Assembly: GCF_007830355.1 (NCBI RefSeq)
Contig: NZ_VLKO01000004.1
Location: forward strand, 272,109-336,108
Reading direction: 5' to 3'
Source: Flavobacterium tiangeerense
GTDB taxonomy: Bacteria; Bacteroidota; Bacteroidia; Flavobacteriales; Flavobacteriaceae
DNA: 64,000 nt
Translations under genes and position numbers: made by a program
The notes under the pieces: model-generated
Told to the model about the DNA's origin: nothing
The model's input: the letters and a program-made list of their open reading frames with translations, nothing else
The model's database searches: none
In this document: in pieces, positions 26,679 through 36,220 of the stretch
How positions within the stretch are numbered: the first letter of the stretch is position 1
How the letters are laid out: the number at the start of each line of letters is the position of its first letter

Positions 26679-28808
26679 TTATAAACTCTTAATCACAAAT
26701 TCACTTCTTCTGTTGAGCTCGTGCTCTTCTTCGGTACAGCTCTCTTCAGGAATACATTTTATAATTTGAACTGATTCACCATATCCTTTTGCAAAAATTT
26801 GTTTGGGTGAAATTCCTTGCTCTAAAAAGTAATCTCTTGTAGCCTGTGCTCTTTTTTGAGATAAGTCTTTATTAAATTTTTCATTTCCTCTATTATCCGT
26901 GTGGGAACCTATTTCTAAGATCATTTCTGGATATTTTTTCATTAAAGCAACAACTTTATTCAAGATAGTTTTTGAGTCTTTTCTAATGTACCATAAATTA
27001 TAATCAAAATAAATAGGATCGGTCTTGATAATTAAGCGGTCTTTGTCTTTTACAACATCTTTTTCATTTGCTAAAATAGTAGCAACTTTTTCAATTTTTT
27101 TGGCTTCAGCTAATTCTTGATTTCTTTTTGCAGTTATTGCAATGCTTTTAATTTTCTCAGCCTGAGCTACTTTTTCTTTTTCTTGTTGCAAAGCTAGAGC
27201 AGTGAGCTTATTTCTCTCTTCTTCCTCTAAAACAAGTTGCTGCTCTCGTTTAATTGCCTCATTTGATTTAATTTGCATGGAAGCATCATTATTTTTTTTG
27301 CGCTCAGCATTAACTACTATTGTTTTGAATGCTGAAGTATAATTGTCTTTTTCTGCCGTAATTTTATAGGTGGATTTACATAATACTTCAAAAATTAATT
27401 TACCTTCGGTAGTTGTTATGCTACTTTGTACTATTTCACCATCAGCGTTTTGTAATTGTACCAAAACATTATCTAATGGTAATTTAGTATCAATATCTGT
27501 AATAATTCCAGTTATATATTGCTTACAATCTTCAATAATCAATGGTTTCTCTTCTGTGAACGAATAAATATCATCACTGCCTTTACCTCCTGAGCGGTTT
27601 GAAGAGAAAAAACCCTCCTTTGTATCGGAATTAATAAAAAAAGCAAAGTCATCATATCCTGAGTTTATGGGTAACCCAACATTTTCAGCTTGCGTAGGAA
27701 CTCCATTTTGTAAATTCGAAACAAATACGTCTAATGCACCATACCCTTCATGTCCATTTGATGAAAAATACAATTTGTTGTCTTTTGAAACAAATGGAAA
27801 TTGCTCTTTTCTAGCAGTATTAATTGTATTGCCAAGATTAACAGGTACTCCAAAAGTATCTCCGTAAATTTCTACTGAAAAAATATCAAATGAACCCAAT
27901 GTTCCTGGCATATCCGAAGCAAAATACAATGTTTTTTCATCCATGCTTAATGCTGGATGTTCTGTTGAATAATTATCATTGTTAAAAGGTAACGAAATGA
28001 TATTTGTCCATTTTCCGTTATGCCATGAAGCTCTAAACAACTGTAAATTGGAAACTTTATCTTTATTTTTTCCGCGTCTGCCTTTTTTATAATTATTTCT
28101 GGTGAAAAACATGGTTTTGCCATCTTTTGTAAACACTGCATTAGATTCATGCATAGCTGTGTTTATTTTGTTGTCAAAACCAGTGGCTACTGAGTCAACT
28201 GCATTTACATTGCTTAACGGAATTGCCATCAAATCAAGATAAGATTCGCCATTCCATTTAAAACGTTTATCAAACATACCCATTTTAGATTTGACACCTG
28301 CAAATACAAAAGAATTACCTGTAATAAAGCCTCCAAAATCCGTATTGGGTGTATTTATTTTCAAATTTTTAATTTGGTATCTATCCCCAATAGCAGTAAC
28401 GTTTTCAAGAACTTGAAGGCCTTTTTGATACTTTATCAAAACATCTTTATCTGATAAGGAAGCATAATATTTTTGTAAAACAGTATAAGCTTCATCATAT
28501 TTTCCAGATGCTTTTAAAGTTTGTGAATATTTAAAATAATATTCTTCTCCAACTTCATTTCCAAAATTTGTAATTAAAAGTTTGTAGTAATACTGAGAAG
28601 TATTAAAATCATTGGTATAATAGTAGCAGTCAGCAAGGTTTTGAATTACAATTTGCGAATTATTATCTTGTATTATTGATTTATACAATGGAATTGCTTT
28701 ATTGTAAAAAGTGCGTTCAAAAAGTTGGTTAGCTCTTTTTAGATTGTCGTCTTGTGCATGAAGTAATTGGATAGAAAATACCAATAGTAGCAAGTATATT
28801 TTTTTCAT
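26679..28808 (-). CDS. OmpA family protein with TPR and PD40 propeller domains
   Basis: This 709-residue exported outer-membrane protein has a signal peptide ending near LHAQ (residue 19). Domains in order are: TPR-like helices (about 20-140), a PD40/WD40-type beta-propeller (about 150-425, with SMDEKTLYFASDMPGTLGSFD-like blades), and a carboxypeptidase-regulatory-like beta domain (about 430-505). A Glu/Lys coiled coil (about 515-580) and an OmpA peptidoglycan-binding domain (about 590-709, LEIGSHTDNRGNEKFNKDLS) complete the protein. The architecture resembles PorE-type proteins of type IX secretion. It is the last gene of an operon behind an adhesin and a SprF-like gene, so it likely anchors that surface system to peptidoglycan. 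Confidence 0.88.
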   Translation of the reverse strand: MKKIYLLLLVFSIQLLHAQDDNLKRANQLFERTFYNKAIPLYKSIIQDNNSQIVIQNLADCYYYTNDFNTSQYYYKLLITNFGNEVGEEYYFKYSQTLKASGKYDEAYTVLQKYYASLSDKDVLIKYQKGLQVLENVTAIGDRYQIKNLKINTPNTDFGGFITGNSFVFAGVKSKMGMFDKRFKWNGESYLDLMAIPLSNVNAVDSVATGFDNKINTAMHESNAVFTKDGKTMFFTRNNYKKGRRGKNKDKVSNLQLFRASWHNGKWTNIISLPFNNDNYSTEHPALSMDEKTLYFASDMPGTLGSFDIFSVEIYGDTFGVPVNLGNTINTARKEQFPFVSKDNKLYFSSNGHEGYGALDVFVSNLQNGVPTQAENVGLPINSGYDDFAFFINSDTKEGFFSSNRSGGKGSDDIYSFTEEKPLIIEDCKQYITGIITDIDTKLPLDNVLVQLQNADGEIVQSSITTTEGKLIFEVLCKSTYKITAEKDNYTSAFKTIVVNAERKKNNDASMQIKSNEAIKREQQLVLEEEERNKLTALALQQEKEKVAQAEKIKSIAITAKRNQELAEAKKIEKVATILANEKDVVKDKDRLIIKTDPIYFDYNLWYIRKDSKTILNKVVALMKKYPEMILEIGSHTDNRGNEKFNKDLSQKRAQATRDYFLEQGISPKQIFAKGYGESVQIIKCIPEESCTEEEHELNRRSEFVIKSL

Positions 28809-28818
28809 AATTTATGTC

Positions 28819-29754
28819 TTAGAAAAATCGTGGTGATTTATCATATCCTCTGCTGGATAAATCTAAATTAAACAATACAAAAATTTCATGTGTTCCAGAG
28901 TTAAATTGACCTAAATTAGAAGTATTGTAATCATAGGCGTATCCAACACGAATGCTCGGTGTTACTTTCACATTTGTCATTGCACTTATAGCATCTCCAA
29001 AACGATATGCCGCTCCAAACTCAAACTTTTCATTGTACAAAACATTTGCAGTTACATCAAGAGATATTGGTGCACCCGAAACGTATTTTGACATAACAGC
29101 TGGCTTAAATTTGAATTGTTCAGATACTTGAAATACATATCCAGCTGTTAGGAAAACATGGGTATTTTCTCTGCTAAATGAATTGGTTCCTGACCTATTT
29201 TCAAATTGTTTTGTTGCTAATAAATTTGGGGCAGATAAACCTACATAATAGTTGTCTGTAAAATAGAAGGCACCAACACCTACATTTGGCATGATGTCAT
29301 TTCTGTTTTCTGAAAAAGCATCATCTGTTCCTGGATTACCACTTTCAAATACAAAACCATCAAAATTTGTTTGCAAATTTGTAAATCCAGCTTTTACACC
29401 AAAGGATACTTTATGATTGTTATTAAACTCTAGTAAATAAGCAAAATCTGCAAAAAAATTATTTTCTTTTTTTGCTCCGCCGCCTATATCATCTGATATT
29501 AATGAAAACCCTACTTCTATTTTTTCATTTACAGGCATGTGTGCAAATAATGTCAATGTTTTTGGTGCACCCACAGCACCCACCCACTGGGATCTATATA
29601 AGGCACCCAAATTCAAATTAGATTCTATACCTGTGGCATATGCAGGATTTAAAACACTCATATTATACATATATTGGGTATATTGAGGGTCTTGTTGTGC
29701 CGTTAATTTTGTTATTATCAAGAAAAGACTTGATAGTATTATAAACTTTTTCAT
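28819..29754 (-). CDS. PorP/SprF family type IX secretion membrane protein
   Basis: This 311-residue outer-membrane protein is of the PorP/SprF family. A signal peptide ends near LTAQ (residue 20), followed by the family-defining QDPQYTQYMYNMSVLNPAYA. The rest is a glycine- and aromatic-rich beta barrel. In type IX secretion, PorP/SprF proteins are encoded next to, and needed for surface attachment of, substrates with the type B C-terminal domain. That is the case here, since the upstream gene encodes such a substrate 27 bases away. Confidence 0.93.
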   Translation of the reverse strand: MKKFIILSSLFLIITKLTAQQDPQYTQYMYNMSVLNPAYATGIESNLNLGALYRSQWVGAVGAPKTLTLFAHMPVNEKIEVGFSLISDDIGGGAKKENNFFADFAYLLEFNNNHKVSFGVKAGFTNLQTNFDGFVFESGNPGTDDAFSENRNDIMPNVGVGAFYFTDNYYVGLSAPNLLATKQFENRSGTNSFSRENTHVFLTAGYVFQVSEQFKFKPAVMSKYVSGAPISLDVTANVLYNEKFEFGAAYRFGDAISAMTNVKVTPSIRVGYAYDYNTSNLGQFNSGTHEIFVLFNLDLSSRGYDKSPRFF

Positions 29755-29781
29755 GTTTTATTTTTTAAAAAATAAAGATTG

Positions 29782-32430
29782 TTATCTGTTTAAATAAAGA
29801 CGTCCTTGTTTAGGGGAAATGCCTCCTTTATTGAAGTGAATAACATAAAAATAAACTCCTTCAGGCGCTTTTCCGTTGCTACTTGTTTTAGAGTCTGATG
29901 AAGTACCATCCCATTTTGACTTGTTTTTATTAGCTGTATACAAGAGACTTCCGTATCTGTTGAATATTTCTAATACATAATTAGGATAGATAAAATCAAT
30001 ATCCGGAATAGAAAAAGTATCATTTACACCATCACCATTGGGTGAAAATCCATCTGGAATAAAAAATTCAGGAGTTGCATCACAATTGGTAAGCGAAACT
30101 ATAACTTGTAAAGGAGTTGTTGATAAACAATTGTTTGTATTTATTGAATCAAAACCATAATATATTCCATTATCTATCAGTAATGCTGTGTTAGGTAATA
30201 AATTTCCTCCTATAGCAGCATTATACCACACCACAGTTCCATTTGAAGTTACATTACTGGATAAACTTTGAATAGTAGGCAAATCTAAACCACAAAATTT
30301 TTCTCCATTTTGAAGTAGTACAGGAGTTTGCAATTCATTTATGACAACTTGAGCAAGAGCTAAACCAGATTCACACCCTGTAGTTGCGTTAACCTCCTTT
30401 ACGTAATAATTCGCTGATTGCAATACCGTTGCCGCAGGTAAGGCAGTTGTACTTGTGAGCGAATTAAACCATCTATACTGAAGGCCATTAGGTACTAGAC
30501 TAGCTACGGTAGCATTTTGGACTTTACAAAATTCTTGATTGCTTGTAATGGGTGTATTAGGTAAGGCGTTAATCACAAAATCTTTGCTAATAGTATTCAT
30601 TAAAGCAAGACAGCTCGTATTTGAATCTGTAAGAGATTGTAAATTAAATAATGTTGTTCCAGTATTAGTTAATAATGAATTAGGAATGGTATAAGTGGCT
30701 CTACCAGCATTTACAAGCAAAGGAACCATTTGAACTCCGCTAGTATTAGCACCAGACAAAGAGTAACTAATTGTTATAGCGGTTAAATTCCCTAATCCAG
30801 AAAGTTCAACAACTATGGGCTGATCTTTACAAACCGCTCTAATAGCAACTGATAAATTGCGCGCATCTGGTAGCGCTTTTATCAAAAACGAGCTAACTAT
30901 TGATGCGGTATTGGTACAATTAGTAGCCAAGTTTGTAATTCTGCTAATAATAAAATTAGTATTTCCCACATTAGGAATTTGCGAAGCAGGAATCTGGAAT
31001 GATGCAACTCCTGCACGAACCGTAATGCTCATGCTTTGATTAGCAAGACTATTACTTCCAGATAAAGAATACACAATACTATAATCCCCATCTGTTAGAT
31101 TACTAATTCCTGATAAAGTAACTTCTGCATTTGTTGATTGACAAATAGAATTTATAAGTAAGGAGGCATTATTTGTTTGTGGAATTGGGTTTATTACAAT
31201 ATTAGCGGCAATAGCAGGAATTATATTAGTACAAATTCCTAGAGTGGTTGCGCTTTCTATATTTAGTATAGTTATGGTATAATTTCCAACAGCATTAAAA
31301 TTACTAGATGGCAAAGGAAAAGTAAAAACGTTATTGGTAAAATTTTGCGTTGTCGAAAAAACAGTAGAATTACCAGAAATGGTATATGTAACCGTATATA
31401 CTCCATTGGGAATAGCAACTACATTTCTTATCGAAGCCGAAAAATCTGTTGTAACGCGCTCATTTTCACAAATTGGTGCATTTACCTGCAAAGTGGCACC
31501 TGTATAATCCAGCTGTTTTTCTAAAGTAATAAACAATACTGATGTTTGGTCTACACACACGTTGTTATCTGATAAAACAGTATACGTAAAACGGTAAAAT
31601 CCGGGTCCGCGTGTGTTGTATATATTTTGAATGTTTACAACAGAGTCTGTATCATCAGTATCATCTAACTCGTTAGTGCCACTTTCTCGCCATACACCTC
31701 CAGCATCCTCGCCTACTAAACCATCAAATAGATTATAGTTAGTATAAGAGTTTAACTCATTAGAACATAATTTGACTTCGTCAGGTGTTCCAGCACGAGG
31801 CGAACGATATATGGTTACAAATATTTTTACGTCTGGTGGAGCAGGACAAGAACCTATAGCAGGAATTGAATAGGTGTATTCATATGTACTACCGGGATTT
31901 AGATTGATGGTATTAAGAGTATTATTGTTCAAACCAAGACTAGTGGTATTTCCTACCCAAGTACCGCCTATTTGTGGAGGAAGAAAATCTCCATTAAAGG
32001 CTTCAAATAAATTATATGCAGATTCTGTATTACAAATAGAGGTATTCGCACCAGGAACTCCTGTATATCCTCCTACTCTAACCGTAACTATAGCAGTATC
32101 AATGCATCCTGAACTTGTTGTAACGGTATAAGAATAATGATATGTTCCGCTACGACGAATTAATTGAGCATTTAAAATTCCTGTGGTTCTATTGAGACCG
32201 CCTGATCTATCTTCATCTCTCCACGTACCACCAGCAGAATGCGAACCAAGTTGCGTTTTAAGATCTATGTTTCTACTGGAAATGTTTGTTATATCACAAA
32301 TATCAAGCGCTACGTTATCAGTACCAGCAATTCCTTCACATTGACTGTAAGCAGAATGCGAAAGAAAAGCGAAAGAAAAAACAACAAAACAAACAACCTT
32401 AGTCGAAAAAAAAGGTGATTTTATAGTCAT
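29782..32430 (-). CDS. type IX secreted surface protein with type B (gliding-type) sorting domain
   Basis: This is an 882-residue secreted protein. The signal peptide ends near SAYSQ (residue 30). The middle consists of Ig-like and repeat modules rich in Thr, Ser, Asn and Gly, including GGTWRDEDRSGG-like and SICNTESAYNLF repeats and several copies of an SLSGSNS-type module. The C-terminal region of about 90 residues (FIPDGFSPNGDGVNDTF, LEIFNRYGSLLY, PEGVYFYVI, GRLYLNR) is the type B C-terminal domain that targets proteins through the type IX system. It starts the operon that carries SprF-like and OmpA-like genes. It is probably a cell-surface adhesin; the ligand is unknown. Confidence 0.9.
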   Translation of the reverse strand: MTIKSPFFSTKVVCFVVFSFAFLSHSAYSQCEGIAGTDNVALDICDITNISSRNIDLKTQLGSHSAGGTWRDEDRSGGLNRTTGILNAQLIRRSGTYHYSYTVTTSSGCIDTAIVTVRVGGYTGVPGANTSICNTESAYNLFEAFNGDFLPPQIGGTWVGNTTSLGLNNNTLNTINLNPGSTYEYTYSIPAIGSCPAPPDVKIFVTIYRSPRAGTPDEVKLCSNELNSYTNYNLFDGLVGEDAGGVWRESGTNELDDTDDTDSVVNIQNIYNTRGPGFYRFTYTVLSDNNVCVDQTSVLFITLEKQLDYTGATLQVNAPICENERVTTDFSASIRNVVAIPNGVYTVTYTISGNSTVFSTTQNFTNNVFTFPLPSSNFNAVGNYTITILNIESATTLGICTNIIPAIAANIVINPIPQTNNASLLINSICQSTNAEVTLSGISNLTDGDYSIVYSLSGSNSLANQSMSITVRAGVASFQIPASQIPNVGNTNFIISRITNLATNCTNTASIVSSFLIKALPDARNLSVAIRAVCKDQPIVVELSGLGNLTAITISYSLSGANTSGVQMVPLLVNAGRATYTIPNSLLTNTGTTLFNLQSLTDSNTSCLALMNTISKDFVINALPNTPITSNQEFCKVQNATVASLVPNGLQYRWFNSLTSTTALPAATVLQSANYYVKEVNATTGCESGLALAQVVINELQTPVLLQNGEKFCGLDLPTIQSLSSNVTSNGTVVWYNAAIGGNLLPNTALLIDNGIYYGFDSINTNNCLSTTPLQVIVSLTNCDATPEFFIPDGFSPNGDGVNDTFSIPDIDFIYPNYVLEIFNRYGSLLYTANKNKSKWDGTSSDSKTSSNGKAPEGVYFYVIHFNKGGISPKQGRLYLNR

Positions 32431-32554
32431 AGTATTAAAATTTAAACAAAACTACACTTTTTTTTAACATTTATTTAAAAATCGTTTATTTATAAGAAAA
32501 ATAAGTAAAGAAAAGTTTCCGTATTTACGATGTTACAAATTGATTATAATAAAA

Positions 32555-32581
32555 TAGCCCCACACAAAAAGTGTAGGGCTA
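32555..32581 (-). terminator. terminator of the fasciclin gene
   Basis: TAGCCC-C-ACAC and GTGT-A-GGGCTA form an 11-position stem with one mismatch around AAAAA. On the minus strand it lies downstream of the fasciclin gene and is followed by ATTTTATT. Confidence 0.65.
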
Positions 32582-32616
32582 CAAAAACTAACCAAAAATC
32601 AACCTCATTCTTACAT

Positions 32617-33171
32617 TTATTTTTTAGGTAACACAACAGTATCTACAACATGAATGACACCATTTGATTGGTTAACATCAGCAATCGTTACTTTTGATTG
32701 GCCACCATTTTCATCTGTAATGTAAAGATCTTTACCTTTCATCCAAGCTGTTAATGTTCCGCCACTTACTGTTTTTAGTATAGCTTTTCCATTTCCTGCT
32801 TTAATTGCTTTTGCAATATCTACAGCATTCATTTTCCCTGCAACTACGTGATAAGTTAAGATAGTTTGCAATGTTTTTAAATTTTCTGGTTTTAATAAAG
32901 TATCAACTGTACCTGCTGGCAACTTATCAAACGCTGCATTTGTTGGGGCAAAAACGGTGAATGGTCCTTTACTTTGTAATGTTTCTACTAGTCCAGCTGC
33001 TTGTACTGCTGCAACTAGTGTGGTGTGATCTTTTGAGTTTACAGCATTTTCAACAATGTTTTTTGAAGGATACATGGCAGCTCCACCAACCATTACTGTT
33101 TTTTGTGCAAAAGAGGTTGCTCCAAATACTAATGCCATAAAAGCAACTGATAAAATTTTTCTAGTTTTCAT
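32617..33171 (-). CDS. secreted fasciclin-domain protein
   Basis: This 184-residue protein has a signal peptide ending at SFAQ (residue 22) and one fasciclin (FAS1) domain (about residues 42-182), with the H1 motif GPFTVFAPTNAAFDKLP and the H2-like motif NGVIHVVDTVVLP. FAS1 domains mediate adhesion in many organisms, and single-domain bacterial forms are commonly secreted to the periplasm or surface. It is a single gene followed by its own terminator. Confidence 0.92.
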   Translation of the reverse strand: MKTRKILSVAFMALVFGATSFAQKTVMVGGAAMYPSKNIVENAVNSKDHTTLVAAVQAAGLVETLQSKGPFTVFAPTNAAFDKLPAGTVDTLLKPENLKTLQTILTYHVVAGKMNAVDIAKAIKAGNGKAILKTVSGGTLTAWMKGKDLYITDENGGQSKVTIADVNQSNGVIHVVDTVVLPKK

Positions 33172-33369
33172 AAAATTTAATTGTTTAAGTTATATAAAGT
33201 CATTTACGCTCCTTTTATGAATATGGTTTTACTTAAAAAATAAAGAAAAGTAAATTAAAATCATAAATATCTATATATCAACATATTGACAAATAAACAT
33301 ATAAATAAATTAGCACTTTTTTAACAACCGTAAACTATTTTTACTACCTTAGAATATAAACTTTAAGCT

Positions 33370-33900
33370 ATGAAAAACCTACCTGAAAAAATTAGAAGCA
33401 AAAAATTAGAGTCTAGAGTTGATTTAACCGCTATGGTTAGTGTGTCTTTTCTTTTGATCGTGTTTTTCATGGTCACTATTGATTTGGCAAAGCCGAAAAT
33501 GATCGAATATTATTCTGGAGAAAGAGATGGTTGTGGTCCTGAACCAATATGCAATATGCAAGATGAAATTCGAACTTATACAATTTTACTCGATGATAAT
33601 GATAAACTCATAACATATCATGGTTTGTTATTTGCACCACTGCAAGGTCCAAAAGTATCGCTCTATGGTAAAGAAGGTATTCGAAGCGAACTTTCAGTAA
33701 TAAATTCTAAAGTGCATGCGTACACATCGGCAATAGGTAAACCTAACAGAGGACCAGTTGTAATCATAAAACCAAGTAAAAAATGCAACTATAAAAATCT
33801 AGTTGATATTTTAGATGAAATGGCTATTGCCAAAATTGATAGCTACGCGATCGTTAATGAGTTTACTCCAGAAGAATCTCAATTATTGGCAGCTAATTAA
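33370..33900 (+). CDS. ExbD/TolR-like protein lacking the membrane aspartate
   Basis: This 176-residue protein has the ExbD/TolR layout: a short basic cytoplasmic N-terminus, one membrane helix (about residues 20-40) and a periplasmic domain. The helix reads TAMVSVSFLLIVFFMVT. In ExbD/TolR the helix starts (T)PMVD with an aspartate essential for proton use; here that place is Ser24. The periplasmic part also carries four cysteines (two in GCGPEPICNM), not usual for ExbD. No ExbB, TonB or second ExbD gene is adjacent. It is best read as a divergent ExbD-family member that may not conduct protons. Confidence 0.8.
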   Translation: MKNLPEKIRSKKLESRVDLTAMVSVSFLLIVFFMVTIDLAKPKMIEYYSGERDGCGPEPICNMQDEIRTYTILLDDNDKLITYHGLLFAPLQGPKVSLYGKEGIRSELSVINSKVHAYTSAIGKPNRGPVVIIKPSKKCNYKNLVDILDEMAIAKIDSYAIVNEFTPEESQLLAAN

Positions 33901-34061
33901 AAAAAGTTGAAAGTCAATCTATGATCCAGGATTGCTATATGTATTAAACACGAATTACACAGATTTACACGAATGTAAATTGCTAAATATCTGAGTAAAT
34001 TAAAGTTGAATCAAATATAAAATAGGCTGAAATTAATTAAAAATTTACCTACTGCAAAAAA

Positions 34062-34165
34062 ACTCCCTAGCCCTGATAGCAGCGTAAATCCTTTTTTATA
34101 GGATACAGCCATTTAAGGGCTGTTTCCTATAAAAAAGATTGAAGCGAATAGCAGGAAAAAGCTCC
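34062..34165. repeat. long imperfect palindromic intergenic element, copy 1
   Basis: The core is a 19-position stem, 34092-34110 with 34118-34136, with one mismatch and loop ATTTAAG. The outer arms remain imperfectly complementary: CCTGATAGCAGCGTAAATCC on the left against the complement of GATTGAAGCGAATAGCAGG on the right. The same design (AGCCC, GC-rich outer arm, ATCCTTTT, AT-rich stem) recurs at 36221-36317 on the other side of rpsA. It looks like a small non-coding palindromic repeat family of the kind common between flavobacterial genes. Confidence 0.7.
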
Positions 34166-34185
34166 TATAAATTAGAACTACAAAA

Positions 34186-34211
34186 AAAGTCCCACATTGC
34201 TGTGGGACTTT
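34186..34211 (-). terminator. rpsA terminator
   Basis: AAAGTCCCACA (34186-34196) and TGTGGGACTTT (34201-34211) form a perfect 11-bp stem with loop TTGC. On the minus strand it follows the rpsA stop and ends in a T-run. Confidence 0.9.
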
Positions 34212-34232
34212 CTATTTATAAAAAACGGAGAA

Positions 34233-36011
34233 TTATTTTTTCTCTGATTTTTCCATTTTAGCTTTCAATGCAGCTAACATATCATTGTTATCTCCTAAAG
34301 TTGCAGCTGGTGCATTTGTAGAAGAGTTAGATGATGTGTTTTCTGAAGCTGATTTCACATTTTTCTCTTCTTCTTCACGGAAGATAGCAGTGTGAGAGGC
34401 AACTACTCTTTTGAATTCTTTGTTGAATTCGATTACTTTGAAATCAGCAGTATCGCCTTTTTTCAATTTCTTTCCGTCTTCTTTTTCAAGGTGACGAGTT
34501 GGAATGAAAGCAACGATATCATCTCCGAATTCTACAGTAGCTCCTTTGTCAACAATCTCAGAAATTTCACCATTGTGGATAGTTCCTACAGCGAATGAAT
34601 CTTCGTACTGATCCCAAGGATTAGCAGTTGTTTGTTTGTGACCTAAAGATAATTTACGTCCGTCAACATCCAATTCTAATACTACAACGTCAAGTTTTTC
34701 ACCAACGTTTACGAATTCAGATGGGTGTTTGATTTTCTTAGTCCAAGATAAGTCAGAGATGTAGATTAACCCATCAATTCCTTCTTCAAGTTCTACGAAA
34801 ATTCCAAAGTTTGTAAAGTTTCTAACAATACCTGTATGCTTAGAACCTACTGGGTATTTAGCAGTGATATCAGTCCAAGGATCTTGAGACAATTGTTTGA
34901 TACCTAATGACATTTTACGGTCATCTCTATCTAAAGTTAAGATAACAGCTTCAACAACATCACCAACTTTTACGAAATCTTGAGCAGAACGCAAGTGCGT
35001 AGACCAAGACATTTCAGAAACGTGGATTAAACCTTCAACACCTTCAGCAACTTCGATAAATGCACCGTAATCAGCGATTACAACTACTTTACCGTTTACT
35101 TTATCACCAATTTTTAAATCAGCATTTAAAGCGTCCCATGGGTGAGCGTTTAATTGTTTCAATCCTAATTGAATTCTTGTTTTCTCATCATCGAAATCAA
35201 GGATTACAACGTTCAATTTTTGATCTAATTCAAGAACTTCAGATGGGTGGTTGATTCTAGACCAAGAAAGGTCAGTAATGTGAATCAATCCATCAACTCC
35301 ACCTAAGTCAATAAACACACCATAAGAAGTAATGTTTTTAACAACACCTTCTAATACTTGTCCTTTTTGTAATTGACCGATAATTTCTTTTTTCTGGATT
35401 TCAATATCCGCTTCGATAAGCGCTTTGTGAGAAACAACTACGTTTTTAAATTCGTGGTTAATTTTCACAACTTTGAACTCCATCATTTTGTTTACGTATA
35501 CATCGTAATCTCTAATTGGCTTAACATCAATTTGAGATCCTGGTAAGAACGCTTCAATTCCGAAAACGTCAACGATCATACCACCTTTAGTTCTGCATTT
35601 AACAAAACCATTAACGATTTCACCTGTTTCGTTAGCCGAAATAACTCTATCCCAAGATTTGATAGTACGTGCTTTACGGTGAGATAATACTAACTGACCT
35701 GTTTTATCCTCACGGATGTCAATTAATACCTCAACAGTATCACCTACTTTTAATGCTGGGTTGTAACGGAATTCATTCAATGAAATTACACCTTCAGATT
35801 TAGCGTTGATATCAACGATAACGTCTCTATCTGTAATTCTTACAACTGTTCCTTCTACAACTTCCTCTTGATCAGTTGCAATAAAAGTTTTAGAAACTAA
35901 TTCCTCAAACTCTAATAAGTTTTTTTCATCAACAGCATCAATACCTTCTTCGAAATTGTGCCAGTTAAAATTTGCTAAAAACTCTTCTTGTGATTTTACT
36001 TGTTCAGACAT
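34233..36011 (-). CDS. rpsA: 30S ribosomal protein S1
   Basis: This 592-residue S1 helps mRNA bind the 30S subunit, notable in a lineage with few Shine-Dalgarno sites. Six S1/OB repeats run from about residue 60 to 550, with typical segments such as GVVKNITSYGVFIDLGGVDG, VVIADYGAFIEVAEGVEG and RNFTNFGIFVELEEGIDG. An acidic N-terminus and a Ser/Asn/Lys-rich tail complete the protein. It has an ATG start and stands alone, with a strong promoter about 120 bases upstream and a strong terminator. Confidence 0.97.
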   Translation of the reverse strand: MSEQVKSQEEFLANFNWHNFEEGIDAVDEKNLLEFEELVSKTFIATDQEEVVEGTVVRITDRDVIVDINAKSEGVISLNEFRYNPALKVGDTVEVLIDIREDKTGQLVLSHRKARTIKSWDRVISANETGEIVNGFVKCRTKGGMIVDVFGIEAFLPGSQIDVKPIRDYDVYVNKMMEFKVVKINHEFKNVVVSHKALIEADIEIQKKEIIGQLQKGQVLEGVVKNITSYGVFIDLGGVDGLIHITDLSWSRINHPSEVLELDQKLNVVILDFDDEKTRIQLGLKQLNAHPWDALNADLKIGDKVNGKVVVIADYGAFIEVAEGVEGLIHVSEMSWSTHLRSAQDFVKVGDVVEAVILTLDRDDRKMSLGIKQLSQDPWTDITAKYPVGSKHTGIVRNFTNFGIFVELEEGIDGLIYISDLSWTKKIKHPSEFVNVGEKLDVVVLELDVDGRKLSLGHKQTTANPWDQYEDSFAVGTIHNGEISEIVDKGATVEFGDDIVAFIPTRHLEKEDGKKLKKGDTADFKVIEFNKEFKRVVASHTAIFREEEEKNVKSASENTSSNSSTNAPAATLGDNNDMLAALKAKMEKSEKK

Positions 36012-36130
36012 GCTGATTAAAAATTTGTATTCTGTATTTTCTCGAGTTTCATGATGTGATCGAAAACAGCAGAAGTTGTTTGTATAAATGATTGAACCCC
36101 AAAGGAAACTCTAATTCACCTTAAGGACTG

Positions 36131-36160
36131 CAAAAGTAATACATTAATTTTGATTACCAA
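36131..36160 (-). promoter_or_regulatory. rpsA promoter (Bacteroidetes type)
   Basis: On the minus strand TTG (36158-36160) is followed after exactly 19 bases by TACTTTTG (36131-36138). This matches the Bacteroidetes primary sigma consensus TTG-N19-TAnnTTTG in every fixed base. The expected start site is near 36124, giving a leader of roughly 110 bases before the rpsA ATG. Confidence 0.8.
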
Positions 36161-36220
36161 AATTTTAAACTCTAGATAATCAATTGATAATTAGGAGCAG
36201 AAGATACAGTCTTTTTCAAG

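Larger units (their letters stand above)
33901..34232. other. intergenic region with repeats downstream of rpsA
   Basis: This is 332 bases between the facing ExbD-like gene and rpsA, with no credible gene. It contains a small direct repeat of ACACGAAT (33949-33956 and 33967-33974 region), the long imperfect palindrome at 34062-34165 and the rpsA terminator at 34186-34211. Confidence 0.6.
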
